Source: Actinomycetospora soli (GTDB taxonomy: Bacteria > Actinomycetota > Actinomycetes > Mycobacteriales > Pseudonocardiaceae). Taken from it: a stretch of DNA of 64,000 nucleotides. Shown piece by piece: positions 21,797-32,200 of this stretch; the stretch's first letter is position 1, and every line of letters starts with the position of its first letter. The translations under genes were made by a program, and so were the position numbers. The notes beneath the pieces were generated by a model that was not told where the DNA came from, did no database searches, and saw only the letters and a list, made by a program, of their open reading frames with translations. The stretch spans positions 310,001 to 374,000 of the forward strand of contig NZ_JAJNDA010000005.1 of the NCBI RefSeq assembly GCF_021026295.1. The letters run 5' to 3'.

Positions 21797-22743
21797 TCGT
21801 CGACCTGCCCTCGACGGACACGTCGGCGGTCAACCGCAAGATGGTGCAGCTGCGCGAGTCGGCGGGCGCGGTGGCCCTCGGGCGCGTGCTCACCCTCGTC
21901 ATCTCCACCGTCGACGGCCCGGAGGCCGAGCAGGCCATCCAGGCCGCGAACGACGCCTCCCGCGAGCACCCCTGCCGGGTCCTCGTGCTGGCCCGCGGGC
22001 AGCGTCAGGCCGCGACCCGGCTGGACGCGCAGATCCGCATCGGCGGGGACGCCGGCGCCAGCGAGGTCATCGTGCTGCGGATGTACGGGCCGCTGGCCGA
22101 CCACGGCGGGTCGATCATCGTCCCGCTGCTGCTGCCCGACGCGCCGATCGTCACCTGGTGGCCCGGCGAGCCACCGACCTGCCCGTCCGCGGACCCGGTG
22201 GGTGCGGTCGCGGGGCGGCGGATCACCGACGTCTCCACGACGGAGTCGCCCGCGCGGACGCTGCTCGAGCTCGGCGCGAACTACCACGCCGGGGACACCG
22301 ACCTGGCGTGGAGCCGGATCACCGGGTGGCGGGCGCTGATCACGTCCGCGCTCGACGAGCCGCCGTACGAGGCGGTGACGCGGGCCGAGGTCGACGGGCT
22401 CGCGGAGTCCGCGTCGGCGGACCTGCTCGCGGGCTGGCTGTCCTCGCGGCTCGACGTGCCCGTGACCCGTCGCGTGGTCGACGTCCCGGGCGGTCACCTC
22501 GGAGGGGTCCGGCTCGAGCGTCCGTCGGGCACGGTGGAGCTCACGCGGCAGGACTCGAAGACCGCGAAGCTCACCCAGCCCGGCCAGCCGGTCCGTCGCG
22601 TCGCGCTCCCCCGCCGGACCGCGCGCGACTGTCTGGCCGAGGAGCTCCGTCGGCTCGACCCGGACGAGATCTTCCACGAGGCGCTCGAGGCCATCTCGCG
22701 CGTCGAGACGCCGGCATCGTCGGCCGAGGAGGTGCCATCGTGA
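21793..22743 (+). CDS. opcA: OpcA, glucose-6-phosphate dehydrogenase assembly protein
   Basis: 316 aa. OpcA is required for active G6PDH in actinobacteria and cyanobacteria and mediates redox effects on it. The conserved pattern WWPGEPP in the first half and DLAWSRITGWRALI in the middle identify the family. GTG start overlapping zwf. Confidence 0.93.
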   Translation: MIVDLPSTDTSAVNRKMVQLRESAGAVALGRVLTLVISTVDGPEAEQAIQAANDASREHPCRVLVLARGQRQAATRLDAQIRIGGDAGASEVIVLRMYGPLADHGGSIIVPLLLPDAPIVTWWPGEPPTCPSADPVGAVAGRRITDVSTTESPARTLLELGANYHAGDTDLAWSRITGWRALITSALDEPPYEAVTRAEVDGLAESASADLLAGWLSSRLDVPVTRRVVDVPGGHLGGVRLERPSGTVELTRQDSKTAKLTQPGQPVRRVALPRRTARDCLAEELRRLDPDEIFHEALEAISRVETPASSAEEVPS

Positions 22744-23519
22744 GCGGGCGGCAGGTCATCACCCTTCCCGACGACGGGTCGGTGGCGGCGGACGGCGCGG
22801 CACGGCTGCTCGCGGCGCTCGCCGCCGCCCAGTCCGCCCGTGGCGTCGCCTCGGTGGTCCTCACCGGCGGCGGCATCGGGATCGCGATGCTCGAGGCGGT
22901 GGCGGCCTCGCCCGACGTCGACACCGTCGACTGGTCGCAGGTCGAGGTGTTCTGGGGCGACGAGCGCTTCGTCCCCGCCGGGTCCGAGGACCGCAACGAC
23001 GCCCAGGCCCGCGCGGCCCTGCTCGACCGGCTGGCGCTCGACCCGGCCCGGGTGCACCCGATGGCGTCGTCGACGCCCGGGCCGTCGGCGCTGGAGTCCG
23101 AGGACTCCGCCGACCCCGACGCGGGGGCGCAGGCCTACGCCCAGGTGCTCACCGAGGCGGCCGCCCGGCTCGGTGAGGGCGTCCCCGGCATCCCGGCGTT
23201 CGACGTGCTGCTCGCCGGCTGCGGGCCGGAGGGACACACCCTGTCGGTGTTCCCCGACTCCCCCGCCGTGCACGCGACGGCGGCCGGGGTGGTGGCGGTG
23301 CGCGACTGTCCGAAGCCGCCGCCGACCCGCATCTCGCTCACGCTGGCCGCCGCACGGTCCGCGCGGGAGGTGTGGCTGGTGGCCACCGGCGAGGGCAAGG
23401 CCGAGGCGCTGGCGAAGGCCGCCCACGGGGCGAGCGAGGTGGAGATCCCGCTCGCCGGGCTCGCCGGCACGGAGCGGACGCTGTGGCTGCTCGACGAGGC
23501 GGCCGCGGCGACGATCTAG
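22740..23519 (+). CDS. pgl: 6-phosphogluconolactonase
   Basis: 259 aa from the GTG overlapping opcA. Hydrolyses 6-phosphogluconolactone. Motifs: LTGGGIGIAML near 40, VFWGDERFVPAGSEDRN near 75, and AGCGPEGHTLSVFPDS, the active-site loop. Last gene of the operon; a perfect 13-bp hairpin follows 15 nt after the stop. Confidence 0.94.
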   Translation: MSGRQVITLPDDGSVAADGAARLLAALAAAQSARGVASVVLTGGGIGIAMLEAVAASPDVDTVDWSQVEVFWGDERFVPAGSEDRNDAQARAALLDRLALDPARVHPMASSTPGPSALESEDSADPDAGAQAYAQVLTEAAARLGEGVPGIPAFDVLLAGCGPEGHTLSVFPDSPAVHATAAGVVAVRDCPKPPPTRISLTLAAARSAREVWLVATGEGKAEALAKAAHGASEVEIPLAGLAGTERTLWLLDEAAAATI

Positions 23520-23534
23520 CCGGACCAGGGACGG

Positions 23535-23580
23535 ACGAACGGCACTCTCGCGCACCGGACGCCGCGGGAGTGCCGTTCGT
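23535..23580. terminator. Hairpin terminator after the pentose phosphate operon
   Basis: ACGAACGGCACTC (23535-23547) pairs perfectly with GAGTGCCGTTCGT (23568-23580) around a 20-nt loop. It lies between the convergent pgl and the small membrane protein gene and can serve both. Confidence 0.75.
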
Positions 23581-23599
23581 GTCTTCCCGGCGGGCGTGC

Positions 23600-23872
23600 T
23601 CAGCCGACCGGGCGCACGGAGCTGCGCTGGGTCTCCCACGGCCGCAGCGACCGGTCGTACGCGGCCCACGCCTGGCGCTGGGCGGCCACCCGGCGGGCGA
23701 AGGCGGCGACCAGGCGGAGGTCGGAGACCGGGGTGTGCCTGTACTGCGGGCCCCGGGGCAGGGCGGGGTCGCGGTGGTCCGCGGTGTCGTTCAAGCGGCT
23801 GTCGGCGCCGTACCGGCTGACGAGAGCGGCCACGGCCGCGAGGGCGACCAGGACGATGACCAGTTCGAACAT
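23600..23872 (-). CDS. Small single-pass membrane protein, unknown function
   Basis: 90 aa from the ATG at 23870-23872, chosen because AAGGAAG lies just upstream; an in-frame ATG at 23905 lacks this. Residues 2-18 (FELVIVLVALAAVAALV) form one membrane helix; the rest is a basic, soluble tail (RLVAAFARRVAAQRQAW near the C-terminus). It is divergent from a MocR regulator across 116 bp of repeated TGGCAG sites, so it is a plausible target of that regulator. I do not recognise the family. Confidence 0.65.
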   Translation of the reverse strand: MFELVIVLVALAAVAALVSRYGADSRLNDTADHRDPALPRGPQYRHTPVSDLRLVAAFARRVAAQRQAWAAYDRSLRPWETQRSSVRPVG

Positions 23873-23930
23873 GATGACTTCCTTCGTCGTCAGGAGGTGG
23901 TACATCTAGAGTGGCTGGGAATTGACAGGT

Positions 23931-23981
23931 CTGCCACGGCCACTGACAGGCCAGTGGCAGGCCGAGTGGCAGAAGTGGCAG
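23931..23981. promoter_or_regulatory. Cluster of AGTGGCAG direct repeats, probable MocR operator
   Basis: AGTGGCAG occurs at 23953, 23965 and 23974, a variant ACTGACAG at 23942, and an inverted CTGCCAC at 23931. A further TTGACAG stands at 23922. The cluster ends 7 bp before the MocR start. MocR-type regulators commonly bind multiple direct repeats in the divergent gap beside their own gene. Confidence 0.6.
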
Positions 23982-23988
23982 GTGACCG

Positions 23989-25464
23989 GTGGAACAGCAC
24001 CTCGGGGGGCTCGCGCTCGTCCGCCAGCTCGGCGAGTTCGCCGACGGGCCGGTGGGCTACGCCGCGCTCGCGGGCCGGATCCGCACGCTCCTGGGCGACG
24101 GCCGGCTCGCCGTCGGGACCCGGGTGCCGAGCGAGCGGGAGCTGGCCCTCGCCCTCGGGATCGGGCGGGGCACGGTCGCCGCGGCCTACGAGCAGCTCCG
24201 GGAGAGCGGGCACCTGCTGCGCCGCCGTGGCTCCGGCACCTGGACGGCGCTCCCGGCCGGGACGCCGACCGCCTCGCCCGCCCCGTTCGCGCCCAGCGGC
24301 GCCTTCGCCGTGCCGCCGGACCTGCCCAGCGGAGTGATCGACCTGGCGCACGCCGCGCCCGCGGCCCCGATCGAGGCGATGACCGCGGCCGGCGCCGAGG
24401 CCCTGGCCGCGCTGCCCACCCACCTCGTCGGGCCGGGCTACGACCTGCTCGGCACCCCGCTGCTGCGCGCCGCGATCGCGGAGCGCCTCACCGCGCAGGG
24501 GCTGCCGACGGCGCCCGACGAGGTCATGGTCACGGCGGGCGCGCAGCACGCGCACGCCCTCGCCGTCCGGGCCCTCGTGCGCCCCGGCGACCGGGTGCTC
24601 ATCGAGCAGCCCACCTACCCGGGCGCGGTCGACCTCGTGCGCCACACCTCGGCCCGACCGGTCCCGATGGCCCTCGACCGCGACGCCCACGGGCGCACCC
24701 GCTGGGACGTCGCCGCCTTCGCGGCCGGTCTGCGCGAGTCGTCCCCGGCCCTCGCCTACCTCGTGCCCGACCACCACAACCCGACCGGCGCCGTGATGGA
24801 CGCGGAGACCCGCGGGGCGGTCGTCGCGGCGGCCCGCCGCCACGGGGTGCCCCTCGTGGTCGACGACTGCCTGCGCGAGATGTGGCTCGACGAGCCGGTC
24901 CCGCCCCCGCTCGGGGCCTGGGCGACGACCGGCGGCGAGGCCCCCGTGCTCACCATCGGCTCGATGAGCAAGACCGTCTGGGGCGGCCTGCGGATGGGCT
25001 GGATGCGCGGCCCGCGCGCCGTCCTGCGGCGCATCGCCACCAGCCGGGCCTCCGACGACATCGCCTCGCCCGTCCTCGAGCAACTGGTGGCGACCGCGCT
25101 GCTCGCGCGCCTCGACGACCTGCTGCCCGAGCGCCGGGCGGCGGCGGCCGCGCAGCGCGACCACCTGGTCGCGGCCCTGCGGCGCGCCGTCCCCGAGTGG
25201 ACGGTGCCCAGCCCGACGGGCGGGCTCTCCACCTGGATCGACCTGGGCGCGGCCCGGTCCAGTGCGCTCGTCGACGCCGCGGCGCGCCAGGGGCTGCACC
25301 TCGCCGCGGGGCCCCGGTTCGGCATCGGCGGTGCCTTCGAGGGCTTCCTCCGCGTGCCGTACACCCACCGGGTCGACGTGCTCGACGACGCCGTGGAGCG
25401 GCTCGCCGCCGCGTGGGCCTCGCTGGGCTCCGCCCCGGCCGCCGCGCTCACCACCGTCGTCTGA
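23989..25464 (+). CDS. MocR/PdxR-type regulator: GntR wHTH fused to a PLP aminotransferase-like domain
   Basis: 491 aa. Winged helix at about 22-88 with the GntR signature VPSERELALALGIGRGTVAAAYEQL in two parts around residue 60, then a class I aminotransferase fold from about 115. The PLP lysine is Lys328 in SMSKTVWGG; upstream, DHHNPTGAV and DDCLREMWL are cofactor-contact motifs. Members sense PLP, GABA or related amines and switch neighbouring genes. Target is probably the divergent small membrane protein and itself. No pdxST is in the window, so the effector cannot be named. Confidence 0.9.
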   Translation: MEQHLGGLALVRQLGEFADGPVGYAALAGRIRTLLGDGRLAVGTRVPSERELALALGIGRGTVAAAYEQLRESGHLLRRRGSGTWTALPAGTPTASPAPFAPSGAFAVPPDLPSGVIDLAHAAPAAPIEAMTAAGAEALAALPTHLVGPGYDLLGTPLLRAAIAERLTAQGLPTAPDEVMVTAGAQHAHALAVRALVRPGDRVLIEQPTYPGAVDLVRHTSARPVPMALDRDAHGRTRWDVAAFAAGLRESSPALAYLVPDHHNPTGAVMDAETRGAVVAAARRHGVPLVVDDCLREMWLDEPVPPPLGAWATTGGEAPVLTIGSMSKTVWGGLRMGWMRGPRAVLRRIATSRASDDIASPVLEQLVATALLARLDDLLPERRAAAAAQRDHLVAALRRAVPEWTVPSPTGGLSTWIDLGAARSSALVDAAARQGLHLAAGPRFGIGGAFEGFLRVPYTHRVDVLDDAVERLAAAWASLGSAPAAALTTVV

Positions 25465-25529
25465 CATGCCTCCATCCTGCGAGGTCACGGGGCTGGACGA
25501 CATGGGTGATCCACGGACATAGTGGCCAG

Positions 25530-26051
25530 GTGACTTCAACCCTGGAACCGCGGGCCCGCGTTCACCTGGAGAACGACAGGGGCCTCCTCGACGACGTCAA
25601 CCGGGCCATCCTGCGGGCCCTCGCGGAGGACCCGCGGCTGTCCATGAGCGCCCTCGCACGGGTCGTCGGGATGTCCGCGCCCGCCGTCACCGAGCGGGTG
25701 CAGCGCCTCGAGCGCGCCGGCGTGATCCGCGGGTACCGGCTCGACGTCGACCCCGCCGCGGTCGGCTACCCGATCGGTGCCTGGGTGCGGGTCCGGCCCG
25801 CGCTGGGGCAGGGCAAGGCCCTCGAGCAGATCGTGGCCCGCACGCCCGAGGTGGTCGAGGCGCACCGGATCACCGGCGAGGACTGCCTGCTGGTGCGCAT
25901 CCAGGTCCGCGACGTGGCCGACCTCGACCGGGTCCTCGAACTCTGGATCGAGCGGGGGTCGACGGTCACGGCGGTGATCAAGACCTCGCTGGTCGAGCCG
26001 CGCCCCGTCGGGATCGACGCTTCCCCGGCAAACGGCAATCATGTTCGATAG
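25530..26051 (+). CDS. Lrp/AsnC-family transcriptional regulator
   Basis: 173 aa from a GTG at 25530. A 20-residue head precedes the AsnC helix-turn-helix (DDVNRAILRALAEDPRLSM, then VGMSAPAVTERVQRLERAG), followed by the RAM effector domain (VEAHRITGEDCLLVRIQV). Lrp proteins form octamers and respond to amino acids. A CATAGT hexamer (25518-25523) ends 6 nt before the start and no Shine-Dalgarno is seen, so it may be leaderless. The methyltransferase gene follows after 5 nt. Confidence 0.92.
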   Translation: MTSTLEPRARVHLENDRGLLDDVNRAILRALAEDPRLSMSALARVVGMSAPAVTERVQRLERAGVIRGYRLDVDPAAVGYPIGAWVRVRPALGQGKALEQIVARTPEVVEAHRITGEDCLLVRIQVRDVADLDRVLELWIERGSTVTAVIKTSLVEPRPVGIDASPANGNHVR

Positions 26052-26056
26052 GGCGC

Positions 26057-26821
26057 GTGACTGACGCGGCACGGGCGGTCTGGGACCGCGGCGACTACGG
26101 CCCGCTCGGCGACCTGCTCGCCCCGGCGGGGCCGGTCCTCCTCCACGCGGCGGGCCTGCGGGCCGGCGATCGGGTCGTGGACCTGGCGGCCGGCCACGGC
26201 AGCATCGCCGTCGAGGTGGCACGGCGTGGGATCGCCGTGGCGGCGCTCGACGTGTCCCCGGTGATGGTGGCGGCCGGCCGGACACGCACCGCCGGGCTCC
26301 CCGTCACGTGGCTCGAGGGCGACCTCGCGGCGGTACCGCTCGACGACGGCTCCGCCGACGTCGTGCTCTCCAACTTCGGCCTGATCTTCGCGGTCGACGC
26401 CGCGCCCGCCCTCGCCGAGGTCCGCCGCCTCCTGCGCCCCGGCGGCACCCTGGCCTACACCGCCTGGGACCCCGACGGCGTCGTCGGTCGGATGGGGGCG
26501 GTGATGGCCGAGTTCATGCCGGCACCGCCCGACGGGGCCCCGAGGCGCTTCCACGGCTCGGTGTGGACGACGGGCGAGGCGGTCCGGGCGGCGGGGTTCA
26601 CCGAGGTCGCGACCGAGACCCGGACGCTGCCGTGGCGCTTCGGCTCCCCCGCCGAGCTCACGACGTTCTTCCGCCACCACTCCCCCGCCCACATCGCCTC
26701 GGCCGCGGCGGCCGGCGAGCGGGCGGACGACATGTTCACCGCCATCGAGCGGGTGTTCGCCCCCGACGGCGGGCCGGTCGACGTGCAGGCGCCCTACGCG
26801 GTGGTGACCGCGCGCGCCTGA
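26057..26821 (+). CDS. Class I SAM-dependent methyltransferase
   Basis: 254 aa. Motif I is VVDLAAGHGSIA (about 40-51), motif II acidic turn AALDVS, motif post-II LEGDLAAVPLDDGSADVV, then LRPGGTLAYTAWD: the UbiE/Methyltransf_11 pattern. Substrate unknown. The GTG start lies 5 nt after the Lrp stop, so the pair is probably one transcript and the regulator may control it. Confidence 0.85.
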   Translation: MTDAARAVWDRGDYGPLGDLLAPAGPVLLHAAGLRAGDRVVDLAAGHGSIAVEVARRGIAVAALDVSPVMVAAGRTRTAGLPVTWLEGDLAAVPLDDGSADVVLSNFGLIFAVDAAPALAEVRRLLRPGGTLAYTAWDPDGVVGRMGAVMAEFMPAPPDGAPRRFHGSVWTTGEAVRAAGFTEVATETRTLPWRFGSPAELTTFFRHHSPAHIASAAAAGERADDMFTAIERVFAPDGGPVDVQAPYAVVTARA

Positions 26822-26827
26822 CCCGAC

Positions 26828-26846
26828 CGACCCGACGTCGGGAAGG
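26828..26846. terminator. Short palindrome between convergent genes
   Basis: CGACCCGACGTCGGGAAGG contains the perfect 12-bp palindrome CCCGACGTCGGG in the 26-bp gap between the methyltransferase and trpB2 stops. Near-copies stand at 7045-7063 and 38364-38383. Terminator role is inferred from the position. Confidence 0.4.
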
Positions 26847-26847
26847 A

Positions 26848-28143
26848 TCAGGCCTGCTCGGGCTCCTCGCCGAGGTCACCGGCGAGGTAGTCCTCGTACG
26901 CCTTGAGGTCGAGCAGGCCGTGGCCGCAGTAGTTGAAGAGGATGACCCGCTCCTCGTTCTTCTCGGCCGCGTCCTTCGCCTCGGCGATCGCCGACGCGAT
27001 CCCGTGCCCGGCCTCCGGCGCGGGCAGCTTGCCCTCGACGCGGGCGAACAGCACGTTGGCCTCGAACACCGCGCGCTGGCGGTGCGCCACCGCCTCCATC
27101 CGCCCCTCGTGGACGAGCTTGGAGATGATCGGGGAGTCGCCGTGGTAGCGCAGCCCGCCGGCGTGGATGCCGGGCGGCATGAAGTCGTGGCCGAGCGTGT
27201 ACATGTTCATCATCGGCGTCAGGCCCTGCGTGTCGCCGAAGTCGTACTCGTAGGTGCCCTGGGTCAGGGTGGGGCACGACGCGGGCTCGGCCGCGAGCAG
27301 CCGGACCGACGGGTCGGGCAGGAACGGCAGGGCGAGCCCGCCGAGGTTCGAGCCGCCCCCGCAGGGCGCGATCACGACGTCGGGTCGGGTCTCGCCGGCG
27401 AGCGCGAGCTGCTGCTGGGCCTCGAGGCCGATCACGGTCTGGTGCAGCAGCACGTGGTTGAGCACCGAGCCGAGCGCGTAGTGGGTGTCGTCGCGGCCGA
27501 CCGCGTCGCGCACGGCGTCGGAGATCGCCGAGCCCAGGGAGCCGGCGTTCGAGGGGTCGTCGATCGGCGACGGGACCACGGTGCCGCCCCAGGTCTCCAT
27601 GATGACCTTGCGGTACGGCTTCTGCTCGAAGCTCTTGCGCACCATGTAGACCGCGCACTCGAGGTCGTACTGCGCGCAGGCGAAGGAGAGCGCGGTGCCC
27701 CACTGGCCGGCGCCGGTCTCGGTGGACAGGCGCTTGATGCCCTCGCGGGCGTTGTAGAACGCCTGCGGCACGGCCGAGTTGGGCTTGTGCGAGCCGGCGG
27801 GCGAGACCGACTCGTCCTTGAAGTAGATGCGGGCGGGGGTCTTCAGCGCCGCCTCGAGCCGCCGGGCCCGGATCAGGGGTGTGGGCCGCCACAGCCGCAG
27901 CACGTCGAGCACCTCGCCCGGGATGTCGATCCACGGGTCGGCCGACATCTCCTGGCCGATGAGCTCCCCGGCGAACAGCGGGGCGAGGTCGTCCGGGCCG
28001 ACCGGCTCGCGCGTCGCGGGGTGCAACGGCGGGTCCAGCGGGCTGGAGAGGTGCGGGGCGACGTTGAACCAGGCCGAGGGGATCTCGGCCTGGCTCAACG
28101 AGAAACGGGTGTCGGTGATCTCGGCGGCGGTCACACCGGACAC
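26848..28143 (-). CDS. trpB2: TrpB2-type tryptophan synthase beta-like PLP enzyme
   Basis: 431 aa. PLP lysine Lys120 in AGSHKPNSA, a phosphate-binding loop CGGGSN, and an N-terminal extension ending in WRPTPL are those of TrpB2, the stand-alone TrpB paralogue, not of TrpB1 that pairs with TrpA. TrpB2 condenses indole with serine or O-phosphoserine, or salvages indole. No trpA or other trp gene is near. It lies 12 nt downstream of rbpA. Confidence 0.9.
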   Translation of the reverse strand: MSGVTAAEITDTRFSLSQAEIPSAWFNVAPHLSSPLDPPLHPATREPVGPDDLAPLFAGELIGQEMSADPWIDIPGEVLDVLRLWRPTPLIRARRLEAALKTPARIYFKDESVSPAGSHKPNSAVPQAFYNAREGIKRLSTETGAGQWGTALSFACAQYDLECAVYMVRKSFEQKPYRKVIMETWGGTVVPSPIDDPSNAGSLGSAISDAVRDAVGRDDTHYALGSVLNHVLLHQTVIGLEAQQQLALAGETRPDVVIAPCGGGSNLGGLALPFLPDPSVRLLAAEPASCPTLTQGTYEYDFGDTQGLTPMMNMYTLGHDFMPPGIHAGGLRYHGDSPIISKLVHEGRMEAVAHRQRAVFEANVLFARVEGKLPAPEAGHGIASAIAEAKDAAEKNEERVILFNYCGHGLLDLKAYEDYLAGDLGEEPEQA

Positions 28144-28155
28144 CTTGTCAGAACG

Positions 28156-28500
28156 TCAGTTCTCCCCGCGACGGGCGCGGAGCTTCGCGAGCGCCTCCTC
28201 GAGGAGCGCCTCGCCGTCGGCGTCGCTGCGGCGCTCCTTCACGTACGCGAGGTGCGTCTTGTACGGCTCGGTGCGCCGCGCGGGCGGCGGGTTCTTCATG
28301 TCGGTGTTGGCGGGCAGGCCGCAGCGCGGGCAGTCCCACGTGACGGGCAGCTCCGCGTCGTGGGCGAACGACGGCCGGGTCTCGTGGCCGTTGGAGCACC
28401 AGAACGAGACGACGACGCGCTGCGCGCTCTCGCCCCGCTCGGACTCGCCCATCGGACCGGACCCGACCCGGGTCCCCCGGATCGCGTTGCCAGTGGCCAT
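28156..28500 (-). CDS. rbpA: RNA polymerase-binding protein RbpA
   Basis: 114 aa. Actinobacterial general transcription factor that stabilises the open complex with SigA-type sigma factors. Present: the basic N-terminal tail with AIRGTRVGSG, the core domain with FWCSNGH and WDCPRCGLPA cysteines, the basic linker, and the C-terminal sigma-interaction helix ERRSDADGEALLEEALAKL. ATG preceded by a perfect GGAGGT. secG lies 51 nt upstream on the same strand. Confidence 0.96.
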   Translation of the reverse strand: MATGNAIRGTRVGSGPMGESERGESAQRVVVSFWCSNGHETRPSFAHDAELPVTWDCPRCGLPANTDMKNPPPARRTEPYKTHLAYVKERRSDADGEALLEEALAKLRARRGEN

Positions 28501-28551
28501 GTCGGCGCTACCTCCGCATCGTCACGAGCCCGGGGTGTGGGTCCGGGTCGG

Positions 28552-28788
28552 TCAACCTTCGATCTTGATGAGCAGGCCCGTCCCGACGATCGCGATCAAC
28601 CAGATCGCACCGACGAACAGGGTGAGCCGGTCGAGGTTCTTCTCGACCACGCTGGAGCCGGCGAGGCTCGACTGCACCCCACCGCCGAAGAGCGACGAGA
28701 GACCACCGCCCCGTCCGCGGTGCAGCAGCACGAGCAGCACCAGCAGCACGCTGGACACGATGAGCAGGATCTCCAGGAACAGTCGCAT
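28552..28788 (-). CDS. secG: Preprotein translocase subunit SecG
   Basis: 78 aa with two membrane helices (about 3-22 and 56-74) separated by the conserved glycine-rich loop GRGGGLSSLFGGG. It assists SecYE in protein export. As in other actinobacteria it follows the tpiA cluster, but here two hairpins intervene, so it probably has its own promoter. Confidence 0.96.
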   Translation of the reverse strand: MRLFLEILLIVSSVLLVLLVLLHRGRGGGLSSLFGGGVQSSLAGSSVVEKNLDRLTLFVGAIWLIAIVGTGLLIKIEG

Positions 28789-28850
28789 CGCGGGCTCCGT
28801 GACCTCCAGGTCTCTCCTCGCCCCGGATGCGGGGCGGGCGTTCGTGCGTC

Positions 28851-28856
28851 ACACTA
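28851..28856 (-). promoter_or_regulatory. Possible secG -10
   Basis: TAGTGT on the minus strand matches TAnnnT about 62 nt upstream of the secG start, just after the tpiA-side hairpins. An imperfect 13-bp inverted repeat (28857-28884) lies directly upstream of it. No good -35 is seen. Confidence 0.3.
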
Positions 28857-28960
28857 CCCGGCCCCTCCGACCGGAGGGTCCGGGGTCACTCTTCCCAACG
28901 ATCACCGGGCCGCCCGGAAACGACGTGGCCCGACCGGAGCGGGTCCGAGCATGAACAGGT

Positions 28961-28990
28961 GGGCCGTGCGGTCCACGGGCGGCACGGCCC
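28961..28990. terminator. Second hairpin downstream of tpiA
   Basis: GGGCCGTGC (28961-28969) pairs perfectly with GCACGGCCC (28982-28990) around a 12-nt loop. It follows the stronger hairpin at 28999-29043 in the direction of tpiA transcription, giving a tandem terminator. Confidence 0.55.
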
Positions 28991-28998
28991 GGAACGAC

Positions 28999-29043
28999 CG
29001 AAGGGCCCCTTCGGTCGACTAGATCGACGGAAGGGGCCCTTCG
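28999..29043. terminator. Long hairpin terminator after gap-pgk-tpiA
   Basis: A 20-bp stem with one mismatch (28999-29018 with 29024-29043) around a 5-nt loop, 24 nt after the tpiA stop. Each arm also contains the palindrome GAAGGGCCCCTTC or its counterpart, so alternative folds exist. Confidence 0.8.
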
Positions 29044-29067
29044 CTCAGGACGGGCGGCGGCGGGGCC

Positions 29068-29850
29068 CTACAGGGGGCCGCCCGCCGCGAGGGCGCACAG
29101 CTCGGCGAAGCCCTCCGGGTCCAGGGACGCGCCGCCGACGAGCGCGCCGTCGACGTCGGCCTGCGCCACGAGCTCCTTGACGTTGCCGGACTTGACCGAC
29201 CCGCCGTAGAGGATGCGCACGGCGTCGGCCACCGCCGGGCCGTGGACCTCCCGCAGCCGCTCGCGCAGCGCCCGGCAGACCTCCTGGGCGTCCTGCGTGG
29301 TGGCGGTCTTCCCGGTGCCGATCGCCCACACCGGCTCGTACGCGATCACCACGCGGCCGACCTGCTCCGACGACAGGCCCGTCAACGAGCCGTCGAGCTG
29401 GGCGGTGCAGTGCGAGACGTGGTTCCCGGCCTCGCGGACGTCCTCCCCCTCGCCGAGGCAGAGGATCGGGATCAGGTCGTGCTCGAGGGCCTTGGCCACC
29501 TTGCGGGCGACCAGGGCGTCGTCCTCGCCGTGGATCGTGCGGCGCTCGGAGTGCCCGAGCACCACCCACGTGCAGCCCAGCTTCTTCAGCATGGCCGCGG
29601 AGACGTCCCCGGTGAACGCGCCGGACTCCTCGGGCGAGCAGTCCTGCCCGCCGTAGGTGATCGGCATCGAGTCCGCGTCGATCACCGTCTGCACGCTGCG
29701 CAGGTCGGTGAACGGCGGGCACACGGCCACGTCGACGTGGTCGTAGTACTTCGTCGGCAGCCCGAAGTAGAGCTTCTGGACCACCCCGATCGCCTCGAGG
29801 TGGTTGAGGTTCATCTTCCAGTTGCCGGCGATCAGCGGCGTGCGTGCCAT
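29068..29850 (-). CDS. tpiA: Triosephosphate isomerase
   Basis: 260 aa. Catalytic residues are visible: AGNWKMN (Lys12 region), GHSERR (catalytic His near 100), [11 protein letters not shown] (catalytic Glu near 170) and [10 protein letters not shown] (phosphate site). ATG one nucleotide after the pgk stop. Last of gap-pgk-tpiA, followed by tandem hairpins. Confidence 0.98.
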   Translation of the reverse strand: MARTPLIAGNWKMNLNHLEAIGVVQKLYFGLPTKYYDHVDVAVCPPFTDLRSVQTVIDADSMPITYGGQDCSPEESGAFTGDVSAAMLKKLGCTWVVLGHSERRTIHGEDDALVARKVAKALEHDLIPILCLGEGEDVREAGNHVSHCTAQLDGSLTGLSSEQVGRVVIAYEPVWAIGTGKTATTQDAQEVCRALRERLREVHGPAVADAVRILYGGSVKSGNVKELVAQADVDGALVGGASLDPEGFAELCALAAGGPL

Positions 29851-29851
29851 C

Positions 29852-32160
<2,309 letters not shown>

Positions 32161-32200
32161 TCACCCCGGCCGCTGACCAGCAGGTCCGGGTGCGGACGGA

